In this document: positions 21,638-31,597 of the stretch, piece after piece
Layout: the number at the start of each line of letters is the position of its first letter
Numbering within the stretch: the first letter of the stretch is position 1
Source: Saccoglossus kowalevskii
Lineage: Eukaryota; Hemichordata; Enteropneusta; Harrimaniidae
NCBI RefSeq assembly: GCF_000003605.2
Contig: NW_003105114.1
Location: 84,423 to 116,019 of the forward strand
Direction of reading: 5' to 3'
DNA length: 31,597 nucleotides
Translations under genes and position numbers: made by a program
The notes under the pieces: model-generated
Told to the model about the DNA's origin: nothing
The model's input: only the letters and a program-made list of their open reading frames with translations
Databases searched by the model: none

Positions 21638-21690
21638 CTGGTATTTCTATGGGCTCTGTACGAGCTGGTGTGGAACGCCGGTTGAAGAGC
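21638..21690 (-). CDS. Possible 53-nt internal exon
   Basis: The minus strand has a good acceptor (…GCTGTTTTCACAG) followed by 53 nt and the donor CCAG|GTAGAG. Two frames are open: LFNRRSTPARTEPIEIP and ALQPAFHTSSYRAHRNT. In phase 0, which the exon at 23244-23312 would supply, the second applies and ends in phase 2. Boundary quality is the main support. No homology is recognised. Confidence 0.28.
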
Positions 21691-23243
21691 CTGTGAAAAC
21701 AGCTAAAGCCAAGGAAAAAGCATAAAACTGAATTTTGAAGTAATCTTGAGCAACCAAATGTGATCTTGTTCATGAGAGTCTCAACAACTATCTCAATGTA
21801 CAATATCTTTTCACTGTAATGGTTGCTAGTTGGTGTAAATGCCCGGATGTCCACCCGAGAATATCGCGAATATATGTATTCTTACATTGCTGACCACATC
21901 AGCAAAATAGGAACTTATTTGTATCATATAATTCTGCTGAATAACCAACACTTTATGGTAATAAATATAACCTTCTTAACCGTGGTCAGCATAATGGTGT
22001 TTTGGAAGTACCTAGAAGTAAGGGTGTAAAGTTTGGAATATGTTTTGAACAGATAGCATATGCATGTATCAAATGTGCATTAATGTAAAACTGTATATAT
22101 AGAAAATAATAAATCCCCCCCCACACCTATTTGTTAACTGTAGTGTTGTAAAGAGCCTATGGAGACAGTTGCAAAGTGATTGCACAGTCATTGCTAATAT
22201 TGTTCGTAATGTCAAAAACAATATGTCTATGTGAACCGGAAATATATTATTAAATCATTTTATTTTATTATTTAAAAAATATGTATATACCTACAAGGTT
22301 CAAAAAGTTCATCTTAAGAAATATGCATATAACAATTGAATCAGTGAAAATAGAAATGTTGAACTACAAATCGCAATAAACAAAAACAAAGAGCTCATCC
22401 ATTATCAGAAATGGAAAACATTAACTAATCTAGATGTTATACCAGATCATTTTTTTTATTTTATTTCTCTCAATTTAATTTTCCTTCCTTATACCTCTAT
22501 GTAATGTAATATTTTGCGTTGTATGTCTATAGTATTGAAACGAAATAAAAATACTGTTTAAATAAAACAAAATAATCAAATGTGCATATCAAATATTAAA
22601 ACAAATAAACTCAATTCGTAGCTGATTACAATCAAAGGATTTATGCCAAAAGCAGAACTCATACATCGGGAACGAGTTCGATTTGACTCATTGCTAAAGA
22701 TGTGAAACATAACATCGACAAATTAAACTTACATAGCATAGTCATTTGTTTCACAACAATTCATAACATATGCCTAATGACTAAGTACTAAACCCATACA
22801 CTTGCAAAATCATAATACATTTATTGGTCATTTATTGTGGTTGTCGCTATATTAAAGATATAGATTCCTCTTTACTGTGCCCATGTCACGTGCAAAACTA
22901 CAACTCTGTGATTCTACTGTAGACTTGTGTGGTAATAAAGACTAATATATTGTCTTACTATTAATGGGGTGAAAACATAACATACTCAGGATCATGTCAT
23001 TTCAGACAACTCAAAACACTTTAAGGCGTTTCTTCCACCAGGTGTATATATAAGAACTTTCCCAAACCAAAAAATAATATTTGAAAACCATGAACTATAT
23101 TATGTACTTTCACATTCAAGCAAGAGCAGAGACATGTGAGATAAGTTGGTGAACTAGCCTTGCACGTTGGGTGCTTTATTGTTTGCAGTTTTGAAAACAT
23201 CAGTTTTTCCACCAATAAAAACTGAAAAAGAAAAAGACCTCAC
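21691..23243. other. AT-rich stretch, possible LINE 3' tail
   Basis: No supported gene. Near 22440-22570 a T-rich run leads to AAATAAAAATACTG and AATAAAAC, resembling the 3' tail of a truncated retroposon. The resemblance is only in style. A C8 run lies at 22115-22122. Confidence 0.4.
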
Positions 23244-23312
23244 CTCATATTTAACAGCGCCGCCACTGACAAAATACGATTGCTTTTCCCCTTCACGATC
23301 GCGTCTGTTCCA
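23244..23312 (-). CDS. Probable 69-nt internal exon
   Basis: On the minus strand a pyrimidine-rich acceptor (…TTTCTTCTTTACAG) is followed by exactly 23 codons, WNRRDREGEKQSYFVSGGAV then KYE, and the strong donor GAG|GTGAGG. Both splice sites are near consensus, the length is a multiple of three, and the local GC content is raised. The peptide is charged, then small and hydrophobic, and looks like part of a folded soluble domain. I do not recognise the family. It may share a transcript with the minus-strand candidates at 21638-21690 and 19871-19984, whose phases can be made compatible. Confidence 0.4.
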
Positions 23313-24311
23313 CTGTAAAGAAGAAATTAAAAACAACTACAGATTTTGTATAACACAGCGCATTCCATTTTTGACACACTGGGAACCAGACTTCTGCTAC
23401 GCGGACATTATTTATGGTATTCGCAGCAGAAGATCGAACACCAAATCTTTTTTTTGTGTGTGTGTAAAATGGTATGTAATTTCTAGGAAATACGGAAATA
23501 AACACAAATTCCAAGTACATACTGCAGACTTTGCTTGAACGTGTCTATTCGCTAACACCCTGACGTCGAGGTACAAATAAATGAGTTAACCGGGAGTAAT
23601 TTGTAAACATGGCATCATTAACAGTATTACTGCGACGATATGTCGTATTTTTATCGCTGGTAAAATATTTTCGCTCGTCAAACTAAGTTTTCATATTAAC
23701 AGAATGAAAGCTACGCATCTCATGGCAGAGATGTGTCATAGTGTTTTTTCCTTTTTTTTTAAAAGGCAAACGTGCGCTATATTGCAAATAGAGCACGGAG
23801 CACCTGAAAAATGGTACGAGCATTAGACAAAAAATGCTGGTCACATGTTCTCTATGGCGAACTATTATTGGTCTGTTGGATGCGTGTCATATCCCGTCTA
23901 TTTATTATGAAAAGCGTGTTGAAAGCGAGCGTTTTCAATAAGAGCGCGGTCATGTATTGTACGTGCTGCAGTGTGAGCAAGTCAAATCCACAGCAATGTG
24001 GTTTGTACTGATTTATTGTATTTCTTACTGCTATTTTTATTTTTATTTTTTAACTTTGGTGTTGTATTAACCCTAGCAAGAAAAGCAACATAATTTAACA
24101 TAAATGTATTCCATGTAATGCGTTTTTTAGAGTCTTTCTTGCATGTCCGTGTCATCGCACAGAAATCAATTTATACTCATTTACCCAAAAATACTCCGGT
24201 TTTATAAACAATGCCATCTACGAACGGATGGGCGTATTGTTAGCTCGCCAATTAATAGTGTGACAGAAAAATTACGCTTTTGTTTGTTACATTATACCAA
24301 TAACATCCTAC
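23313..24311. other. Non-coding stretch
   Basis: Nothing supported. It holds a short GT tract (about 23454-23466) and a 66-codon plus-strand frame (23811-24011) of mixed composition without a domain. Confidence 0.4.
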
Positions 24312-24580
24312 AGGAGTAAAACTCACTAAGTTGTTCAAAATGAATGTATATTTTGTTTGATATTACTTGACGTATCGGTCATTACATGACTCACTGCCGA
24401 TGTGTAAATGTTGTGCAATAAAATTGGTTTACAGTAACATCCCTATCTAAGTCGCCAGCTGCGTTCTAGTTTGTTATGACTTATATAGTATAGTATATTT
24501 TGACAGGCGACAGGCACATTTTTGTGTGTTTACCAAGCATTGTTTTAATTACCTATATTAGTTGCTTTATTTATGTTGTA
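24312..24580 (+). repeat. Dispersed repeat, copy A
   Basis: It is similar over its length to 30073-30541. Shared blocks include GAGTAAAACT, TTTGATA plus CTTGACGTA, ATCAC/ACTCACTG, GCAATAA plus ATTGG, CAGCTG plus GTTC, ACACATTTTT-like sequence, and GTTTA(A/C)CAAGCATTGT. Substitutions suggest an old family, roughly 65-70% identical by eye. The family type is unknown. Confidence 0.6.
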
Positions 24581-26374
24581 TAGTCGATAGATATTATATT
24601 AACATATTAATCACTTGGACTTACTCTTAAAATCTATATAATGTTACAGTTTGCCAACGTTGAATATACATATTTAAAATCACATCTTTAGGCGTGCAAA
24701 CATCAATCTTTATATTCATATTCTCATACGTAATCAGTACCTTACGTATTCTATAATGACACGCTTCACCTCCGACAACAAAGTAACTGTTATTTTAATA
24801 AATTTCTCCGTCTATGCAAGATATTTTCTAGGCAAACTTACACGTATCGGGACTGCAATTTTTCTGAACACTTAATAATTAATTTGCAAATATGCGTTTT
24901 TAATCATTCGATGTTTCATAACGGATATTTTGATTTGAACAGCCTAGTGTACGATACAATGGGCTGCATACTGAATAGTGCAAAATAAGTAAAATTCTGC
25001 CCACTTGTCAGGCTCACGGCATTCGTATTTGGGAGTAATGACGTCTCTTCGGATGAGAACGGAAAGCTGCCGGTCCCGTTTACGGTATTAGCCTCATGTG
25101 CACGTAAATTATCCAGTTGCACAGCGGTTTCCGCGGGACAACTGACATAATCTTCGCAATATATGTGTATGCCTTTTGTATTCCATTATTTTTAGTCTGT
25201 AAAGAGGATCTGAGATCGTTGCAAGGTAATGAAAATACGACTAGGTAATATGCACCTTTATACCAATATAAATCAATATAATTTGGATTAGTAAAATTCG
25301 AGAAACGTTCACATTCAAGTTTTGCTAATATTGTATAGAACATTCACGTTACAATTTCAGATTGCTGTGCTTCCTTAATCAATTTTGTTCAAACATTGTT
25401 TTTTGTGAACAGAAATAGTTGGTTGGCTGGTTGGTTAGTCGGATGGAACAACTTTAGTTTATTCATTCCATTGTAATTTATCTCGCGAAAAAAAGGCTTC
25501 AATGTGAATATCCTACATAGTATTACATGACTTTATTAGATATATTTACTTCACGTATTATTTAAAGACAAAAAATGTACAAGACATGCAAACATTTTTG
25601 ATAATGAAACCGTATTACTACGAGTTTTTGCCAAGCTGAATGAAAAAAAAGAATATATTAAGGAATAATATATAAATAAACAACTCTATCTGGTTCTGAT
25701 GGATGTACCAAACTGATAATTCTGGAATATTATTACCTTAGGTATTGCAGCTGCTGATGCAACTAGTGTGTTTAGTGGGATGACAAATGTCATCAATCGC
25801 TTAAAGAAAAATTAAAATTGATCAGTGCTAATTTGTATGGTTGAGATAAGAAAGAAAGCATGCCCTGAAGATATGCTTAACTCAAAAATAAAAACCATTA
25901 GGAAAATGTATTCAAACATTCTGTTAATTTATACGAACGAATGATTGTAGAGGCCTCCCCCACAACGAAACGACTGTACCTATATTTGACAATTGGCGTT
26001 ACAGGAACCTTGATTCATGGCTCATTGATGGCTGTAAAAATAATCTATTGCGATTCGATTCTTCAATATGTTTATGAATAGGGATTTATCTTAGCTTACT
26101 TGTACGCATGTTACTACGTGTAATAGGGCTACCGTTTAACGCCACTTTTTTCGTGATCTGATTCATGTTTTTACAACTACTGTGTAATTTTGTTTCATAA
26201 TACCTCCAGGCGTTAAACATATCTTTAATTATCTTCAGTTTTTCTCCCCAGATTAATATATTTTGAAATCAATATCCAAAAAATAAATGGTGAGCTGCTT
26301 CAGGCTCCAATAATCATCTTCGACGATATTTGCATCTCAATTACAAATTGCTGTAACGCTAATTGCATGTACCC
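24581..26374. other. AT-rich stretch upstream of the receptor gene
   Basis: There is one weak coding candidate on the minus strand near 24916-25130 (AETAVQLDNLRAHEANTVNG and onward), protein-like in composition but with no convincing donor. There is also a TGGTTGGC-type tetranucleotide patch (25421-25440) and an inverted repeat (26134-26218). Otherwise nothing is recognised. Confidence 0.4.
26134..26218. repeat. 10-bp inverted repeat with 65-bp spacer
   Basis: GTTTAACGCC (26134-26143) pairs exactly with GGCGTTAAAC (26209-26218). The 85-bp span could be a very small inverted-repeat element. No target duplication is evident. Confidence 0.4.
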
Positions 26375-26382
26375 TATAAAAG
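26375..26382 (+). promoter_or_regulatory. TATA box of the receptor gene
   Basis: TATAAAAG, a consensus TATA box, lies 51 bp upstream of the ATG at 26426. A start about 30 bp downstream would give a leader of about 20 nt and would exclude the in-frame ATG at 26390, supporting 26426 as the start. Confidence 0.45.
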
Positions 26383-26425
26383 CAAGTGTATGTTCACAGT
26401 GGTCAGTGTTATTGCTTACGACACC

Positions 26426-27291
26426 ATGTCTCTCTCCGTATATGATATATGTTCCTGTGTAATCTATATTGCTGTGATTTTAGGTGGGACATTTGGTAAT
26501 AGTCTGGTGTGTTATAATGTGTATAAAAACAGGATTCTACGGACTGCTCCGAATTACCAACTGGTAGCATTGGCAGTGGTGGATTTAATAGTATGGACCT
26601 CAGCTTCGCCTTTCAGGTTGTATGTCACTGTAAAACGTCTTGTCACATCTGAAACATATATTAGCGATGCTGAATGTTTTGGGCAGACATTGACGTTTTA
26701 TTCATCTGCTACTACAACAGTGATTATTTTGGCAACCATAAGTTTAACGAGGGCCATTGGTATCACCAACAAACTAACGCGATATACAATGAAGAAACTG
26801 ATTTACGTATCTATTGTTATAAGTTACTGTATAGGTGTTGGATACGGAACAACAAGAGCAAACCTCGGCAAAGAAGGTTCATGCGGAGTTAATACAGTCG
26901 AACAGCAAGTAAAGATCTCGGGAATGTTAGGTGTTGTTATTAAATGGGTATCGTTACTTATAGTAATGATATCAAATGTTTGTATATGTTACATTACGCA
27001 ATGCAATCACAGAGCCCTGAAACGTGTACTGGGTGATGGTGGACGACATGGAAAATCAACAAACATTGCAACTATCAAAATGTCACTTCGTCTTGTTTGT
27101 TTTTTTTCATTCTCAGCTACGTACCAGGATCAAGTCATGGATTTCTAGTAGCAAATGAACTCAAAGAAAGAAATCACCTTCTTGCCAATTTGTTAATTGC
27201 CATTGCCTGTGCAGGCAGCGCTGTGAATCCTATGATATATACATTGACCTCATCAAAAATCAAGACTTACCTTCCATGGAAGAAATCTTAG
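26426..27291 (+). pseudogene. Rhodopsin-like GPCR, intronless, one frame break
   Basis: A seven-helix receptor that would sit in the plasma membrane and signal through G proteins; the ligand is unknown. From the ATG at 26426 (ACACCATG), helix 1 has GN at residues 24-25, helix 2 has LALAVVDL with Asp53, helix 3 starts at Cys84, and Cys153 lies in extracellular loop 2, the usual disulphide partner. Helix 7 ends in NPMIY. The DRY motif after helix 3 is TRA (108-110), the usual helix 4 Trp is absent, and the helix 6 signature is SYVPG. Within helix 6 the frame breaks at a run of eight T (27100-27107). Upstream it reads KMSLRLVCFF; one frame over it continues FILSYVPGSS to a stop at 27289-27291. 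One missing T explains it, as a base-call error or a true mutation. The T-run plus CATTCTCAG also resembles a splice acceptor, but no suitable donor is near. The predicted length of about 288 residues is short for the family, with a very short C-tail. The subfamily is not assignable. Confidence 0.85.
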
Positions 27292-27554
27292 TTTTACGAT
27301 TTCACCAGCGCCAGTTTTACAGCATCTCACGTATGTACGTTCTGATGGAGAACTGCAATGTATCATACAAGGAACAATTAAATACAACAACAGTTTTCGT
27401 AGTTGAAGCGCACACAACTTCGCCAACCCGCAAATTCAATCCAGTAGGTATATGACATTATTTCTTTTGACTCTTGTTATCAAAAATTGTACATGAACTT
27501 GGGTGCAAATCACGGCACCGGGCGGCTGCAGCAAATCACCAGTGTTGAACGATT

Positions 27555-27560
27555 AATAAA
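27555..27560 (+). terminator. Polyadenylation signal AATAAA
   Basis: It lies 263 bp past the receptor stop codon, a plausible 3' UTR length. It is the first AATAAA after the stop that I see. Confidence 0.45.
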
Positions 27561-27772
27561 GTATATGTTATTTTTATCAACAAACTAACGAAAGTATGCA
27601 ATATTGTGGATATTGGTATATACGTTACTAAGAACGGAATTGCGCGTGATAATTTTTCACAATTCGAGCCTAAATTGTCAAGATACTGATTGAAAAATGT
27701 GCTTTGAGACATAGGTGTTTCTAATAGGAAACTAATTCATGTAAACTTGGTTGCAAACGTTTTTTCAAACAG

Positions 27773-27896
27773 CTATTCGAACGTGAATAGGTTTTTTCTT
27801 AATGCTTCTCTGCTTTGGACTGACATTGCTATTCAAAAAATAATAGATACGTCAGAGAAGAAATACAACATTGATGGTACAAAAGTACATAGCATA
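27773..27896 (+). CDS. Possible 124-nt internal exon
   Basis: A pyrimidine-rich acceptor (CGTTTTTTCAAACAG) precedes 124 nt ending at ATA|GTGAGTATT, a near-perfect donor. One frame is open, starting with a single base and reading YSNVNRFFLNASLLWTDIAI then QKIIDTSEKKYNIDGTKVHSI. It contains an Asn-Ala-Ser glycosylation sequon. It could follow an exon ending in phase 2, such as 4735-4817, but 23 kb and another gene lie between. The family is not recognised. Confidence 0.33.
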
Positions 27897-28583
27897 GTGA
27901 GTATTATCATTTTATTATACTACTTGTACTGCATTTCTAGAGCTGATCAGTTTATTTCATAGCAAAAATGCACACAGCTGCGTTCTTTCGATTCAGTTAG
28001 ATATATGGTTCAGTTTATGTTTGGGCCACAATTTTATAGTGACAGAATAAAACCTTTATTTTCGAATCAGAAGACTAAATTCAGATTACAATTGTTAGAA
28101 TTGCTGATATAACAGTTGATGTCGAGTCTTTTTTCGTTATTAATTAAATGAGCAATATAATTATTCATCATTAAAAAAATATCTCTCCCAGGTGTTAATA
28201 CTCTAAAGATAGTATATGGTAAGTTTATATAGATTTCATGAATTTATCAGTTTATCAGTTGATATCTAACATTGAATTGCGATGTAGGTATATTTTGTAT
28301 TAATTCATTTAGCTCAGTTTTTTGAGCGGGGATAAAAATCTCCAATTTATGCAAATCATCCTTGTTGAGAATGATCTGTATGGTCAGTAGTCAAGTTCAA
28401 GTGATTTGACATTGTGACATTTAACAAACTTTTATATAAACACTGTATTATCATATTGTATATGTTAACTTTGTACCTTTGCGTAACCTTGTTTAATCAT
28501 TTATACTTTTGTAGAATTGATCATGTAAAGAACTATATTCCTTTGTAATTTTAGATTTACTTGAGCTAGGGGTTAAAGAGCAT
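27897..28583. other. AT-rich non-coding stretch
   Basis: Nothing supported. Probably intron or intergenic DNA. Confidence 0.45.
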
Positions 28584-29019
28584 GTGTTAGCAAAGTGACA
28601 TCACGTGCGCATAATTGATTTACGTGCCGTTGCACTATTGTTTAGAAGCAACTGTTTATTTACAACTTGCATGTTTAGGGTAGTCATTATAAACATATAT
28701 TACAGGAATTGGATACATAGAGTGTATTTAGTAGTGGCAACTTTGCAACGTTTTAACCGTGACACACATCGCTGGTGATCACGTGATCATGTCAACGACT
28801 AAGGCGATTGGCTGATCGCATGTTTACTCTGCCACGCCTTAGAGATTTAGGATAGAGTTTGTAATACTTTGTAAGAGGTACAACGTGAGACGTGGGCAGC
28901 GAGGGATTACCTCAGCTGACCGTTTGGGTGAATAAAGCTGGACTATCTGTAATGAACTAATGTGTATTCCTTTGGGTCGAATCTGGTATCTCTACGTGTA
29001 AGTGTTATCAGCAACAGTT
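28584..29019 (+). mobile_element. Possible solo LTR
   Basis: The stretch is organised like a retrotransposon long terminal repeat. It could begin TGTTAGC. It holds a CRE-like TGACATCA with CACGTG near 28597-28608, a palindromic E-box (28776-28789) and an inverted CCAAT box (GATTGGCTGATC). It then has AATAAAGCTGG near 28932, and could end near ATCAGCAACA. I could not find a matching target duplication or a second LTR, so the ends are guesses. It might instead be a gene promoter. Confidence 0.3.
28776..28789. promoter_or_regulatory. 14-bp palindrome with E-box CACGTG
   Basis: TGATCACGTGATCA is perfectly self-complementary and centred on TCACGTGA, a bHLH-zip core of the USF/TFE/MYC type. A reverse CCAAT box follows about 17 bp downstream, a pairing common in promoters and LTRs. 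Confidence 0.4.
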
Positions 29020-29268
29020 GTATACTTCTACTATGGGGCACATACAAATAATAGCGTAAGCGAATAGATCATCTGTCAAGGGTTAACATCAACTGATTCC
29101 TTGTCTTCTTCTATGGTGTTATGATTCCCCTTTCGTGATAACCCGCCTTATCCCTGATATCACTTGGACTCAACTGGTTGCAGTTCCCATTAACATGCAA
29201 TCCAATTAAAGTCCTCAATGGCCATATAACAGTTGGTTTCGTTGTTGGAGGCTGACTCAGTTTCACAG
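29020..29268. other. Non-coding stretch
   Basis: Pyrimidine-rich with no open frame of note. It leads into the acceptor before 29269. Confidence 0.4.
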
Positions 29269-29369
29269 GTCGTCTCCTTGAGGCGAGGAAACGACTCGAT
29301 AAGGAAAGGATTTCACCCTTTGACTATCGGTACAAAGACCGTAGTTGGATTCCAAAACGAATGATTTGA
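29269..29369 (+). CDS. Possible terminal coding exon
   Basis: After a fair acceptor (GACTCAGTTTCACAG) one frame, entered with two bases of a split codon, reads RLLEARKRLDKERISPFDYR then YKDRSWIPKRMI to a TGA at 29367-29369. The strongly charged helix followed by an aromatic, basic C-terminus is convincingly protein-like and contrasts with the flanks. An in-frame stop lies shortly upstream of the acceptor, so the frame must be entered by splicing. The family is not recognised. It lies just past the LTR-like region, so a retroelement fragment is the main alternative. Confidence 0.33.
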
Positions 29370-30072
29370 AACTCGAGCGTTTTGTGATATTAATTATAAA
29401 TATACATTCTCCCTTAATTCTTTAAAGTCGTGGAACTACTGGGTGGATTAATTGACATTGTTAGGAATATTAGGTAACATATGGTTACTTACAGTACTAT
29501 GAGATTGATGACACCTATCGTTTTTAATTGCCCAGTTTATACTCTTAATGCATGACTCATCATATATTGACACGATTTGCACCTTCTTATTATGTTTGAA
29601 TGAAAGCACTTAACAATGAAATCGATAATATTTTCAGACATTCTCTCAGATAGTATCTACTAAAGTGCTTTACATGTGACAACTTTTCTGTCTGTGAAAT
29701 TTAACTCAGGGCAGACTATAATTTTGCTGTTATTTGCTTTTCGGCTTGTTTAATTCCTTGCAATGCGTTGATACCTGATTGATACCTTTCTATGCGTTTT
29801 TGTGTCATAGCTCAGACGATGTATATTTTGTACTTAAGATCATTGTTATTGTTTGTAACAATATGGGTGTACGACATTGCCCGCTGCCCTGAGTGAAACC
29901 TAAACGATATATTCATCAATATTGTATTGTGAATTGTTGGCTCGTCATTTGATACTAGCAGAGACACTCCCTCTGAATCTGTACTATAATTGGCAGTTGA
30001 TAACAAGATTATGCTAGATTATCTTGTCGAATTAAATAGTAAAAACTGTCGTCTGCGTTCACGTTTTTGCCA
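29370..30072. other. AT-rich non-coding stretch
   Basis: Nothing supported. Confidence 0.45.
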
Positions 30073-30541
30073 TGATGAGTAAAACTTGCTATTTTGAACA
30101 AACCTATTATAGATTTCGTTTGATAACGCTTGACGTAGCGATCACTTGATAAGAATCACTGCAGGTTTGTAACGGTTATGCAATAACAATTGGATTACGG
30201 CGGTCACCAAACTAAATTGACCATGAAAACTATTTCTCTGTCAATGTCCGTTAGAACATTGCAATATTATCAGCTGTGTTCGTTGAAGCGGGGGAGTCGT
30301 CACCTGCGCATACGTCAGATGGCCATAGCGAGTCACTGTTTACAAACAAGCGTCTACCCATGAGCCCTTGCGTTTATAGTGTGTGTTGTTATCGTCGCTT
30401 GGGACGACCCTCCCGCTTCAACACTTCAGCAATCGCAATTGATGTAGCATGGTATATTCTTGTAGACGATGTACAAACACATTTTTCAGTGTTTAACAAG
30501 CATTGTATTACTGACCTGTATTAATTTCGTTTGCTCTTGTC
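30073..30541 (+). repeat. Dispersed repeat, copy B, interrupted
   Basis: A counterpart of 24312-24580 in the same orientation. Similarity runs from GAGTAAAACTT through CAGCTGTGTTC (ending about 30281). It is interrupted by the inverted-repeat element 30282-30422, then resumes with ACACATTTTTCAGTGTTTAA and CAAGCATTGTATTA. The interruption falls where copy A continues without a break. Confidence 0.6.
30282..30422. mobile_element. 141-bp inverted-repeat element (MITE-like)
   Basis: The ends are GTTGAAGCGGGGGAGTCGTC and the complement of GACGACCCTCCCGCTTCAAC, matching at 17 of 20. It is GC-rich against its surroundings and sits inside repeat copy B at a point uninterrupted in copy A. A target duplication is not evident. 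A plus-strand frame through it is an artefact. Confidence 0.65.
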
Positions 30542-31597
30542 ACACCTGTGATTTGCAACATAAAAGGGAAAAATAAATTCAATGAATAAATTTATTGGTT
30601 TGTTGGACGCCACTCTATTTTGGGATTTTGTGTGGTAAAGATAGAGAAATCCAGTGTGTAAAACAATAGCAGAAAACAAACAATAGCTCTCCTTCCGGCA
30701 GCAACTCTCATACAGAAGCTCTTGTTCCCAGGGTTCCACAGGGTGGGGTGGAGTAATGCAGCTTGTCAGGGCGAAACCTCTGAAATACAAGACTACATGC
30801 AATGATACCAGTCAAAACAACACAAGGCTAGTTTCCTATCAGTGGAGTAAACACATAACATCAAATATTACAGACACTTCACACATCCAACGCAGTGAAT
30901 AGGATACTTGCCAGAATATTCAAATGCGATAGAAATATTTATTAAAACATCCGCCCTGCTAAAATCAACAGAAATGCCAGACGGATACAACAACATGTAA
31001 TCGACGCACTGACAAATTCACAATGGAAAACTAAAGTCATGAACAAGCAATACTTGCTAAAAAAGTCTTTAGTACAGCTAACGATTGTTCAGTAATAACC
31101 GTGTTGATACAATAAATAAAAGATATCACTGTACACTCGCCGATAACTCGTCACTGCGTGAAACTGCAAGTATGCCTCTTATGGGTCAAAGGTCATCTAT
31201 AAAATCGTTGAAACCACGTGTGTGGACAGAAAGTCAACACGAAAAATAAAATACATAGAATCTCAACATCAAATAAGAATAAGTGTATACCACGATCGCT
31301 GTCACTCGCGGATATTTTAATCGAAAATACAGCTTCTGTTCACAAAACCTAAATCAAACGATGACGCGATGTCACTCAAAACGCCTCGTAAACAGCAACG
31401 ACTATATAATACAAGTAACCTGTAGAATGTTGTGTGGGTAATATTTTTATATTGATTTTTGTTGCATTTGCAGCAAATAGTTACCAAACAATGAGAAATC
31501 TATAGGATTGGATATACCTCTCAGCTGGCTTCACATGCATAGTTCAAGACTGCCTAACCGGTGCTTATACCAGGATTTAGTTGCAGCACTGTGGTCT
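30542..31597. other. Mixed stretch, one weak exon candidate
   Basis: A minus-strand frame begins after a good acceptor (…GTCTTGTATTTCAG) at 30779 and reads GFALTSCITPPHPVEPWEQE and onward to a stop at about 30521, inside the dispersed repeat. It may be a chance frame or a terminal exon. A perfect DR1 motif lies at 31183-31195. Nothing else is recognised to the window end. Confidence 0.35.
31183..31195 (+). promoter_or_regulatory. DR1 nuclear-receptor motif
   Basis: GGGTCAAAGGTCA is a textbook DR1, as bound by HNF4- and RXR-type receptors. It lies in a 25-codon frame (MPLMGQRSSIK…) that is probably chance. No target gene is identifiable here. Confidence 0.42.

Noticed and set aside
23167-23538. 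123-codon plus-strand ORF
   Set aside because: It is antisense to the better-supported minus-strand exon at 23244-23312, ends in low-complexity sequence and has no recognisable domain.
30276-30524. 82-codon plus-strand ORF
   Set aside because: Its first half is the GC-rich inverted-repeat element and the rest is dispersed repeat copy B.
1-31597. CRISPR array, operon, prophage or other prokaryotic system
   Set aside because: There are no regularly spaced identical repeats, no ribosome-binding sites ahead of tightly packed ORFs, and no bacterial genes. Splice signals, a GPCR and a LINE point to an animal genome.

Overview
The window looks like nuclear DNA of an animal, probably an AT-rich invertebrate. 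The evidence is a rhodopsin-like seven-helix receptor, an exon that pairs a signal peptide with a consensus splice donor, a decayed non-LTR retrotransposon, several short inverted-repeat transposons, and animal-type regulatory motifs (CTCF-like, RFX X-box, nuclear-receptor direct repeats). Nothing in the sequence fixes the species. Nothing here is bacterial or organized as operons, and most long open frames are chance frames in AT-rich DNA.

Layout. 1-4530 is mostly featureless and holds a pure (AT)n tract at 3070-3151. 4549-4817 carries a CRE-like site, a TATA-like box and a probable first coding exon with a signal peptide. 6120-8601 holds two copies of one inverted-repeat element. The first copy contains a nested 152-bp element with an 8-bp target duplication, and the second copy preserves the empty site. 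8602-15985 is non-coding, with a palindromic short transposon, an exact RFX X-box, a tRNA-like relic and one small protein-like ORF. 15986-16548 is a tandem duplication of about 278 bp. 17126-17915 is a dead LINE reverse transcriptase on the minus strand, abutting a degenerate 22-bp minisatellite. 19314-19449 is another hAT-like short element. Three short minus-strand stretches at 19871-23312 have exon-like boundaries and may belong to one gene. 24312-24580 and 30073-30541 are two diverged copies of a dispersed repeat, the second split by an inverted-repeat insert. 26426-27291 is an intronless GPCR-like gene with one frame break. 27773-29369 has two exon-like plus-strand stretches and a possible solo LTR.

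The only gene visible almost end to end is the GPCR. The remaining coding content is best read as isolated exons in long introns, each inferred from splice signals and translation alone. The clearest results are the nested transposon with its empty site, the frame-broken receptor with altered signature motifs, the signal-peptide exon, and transposon copies that carry a DR1-type nuclear-receptor motif. I did not find a convincing new multi-gene system.
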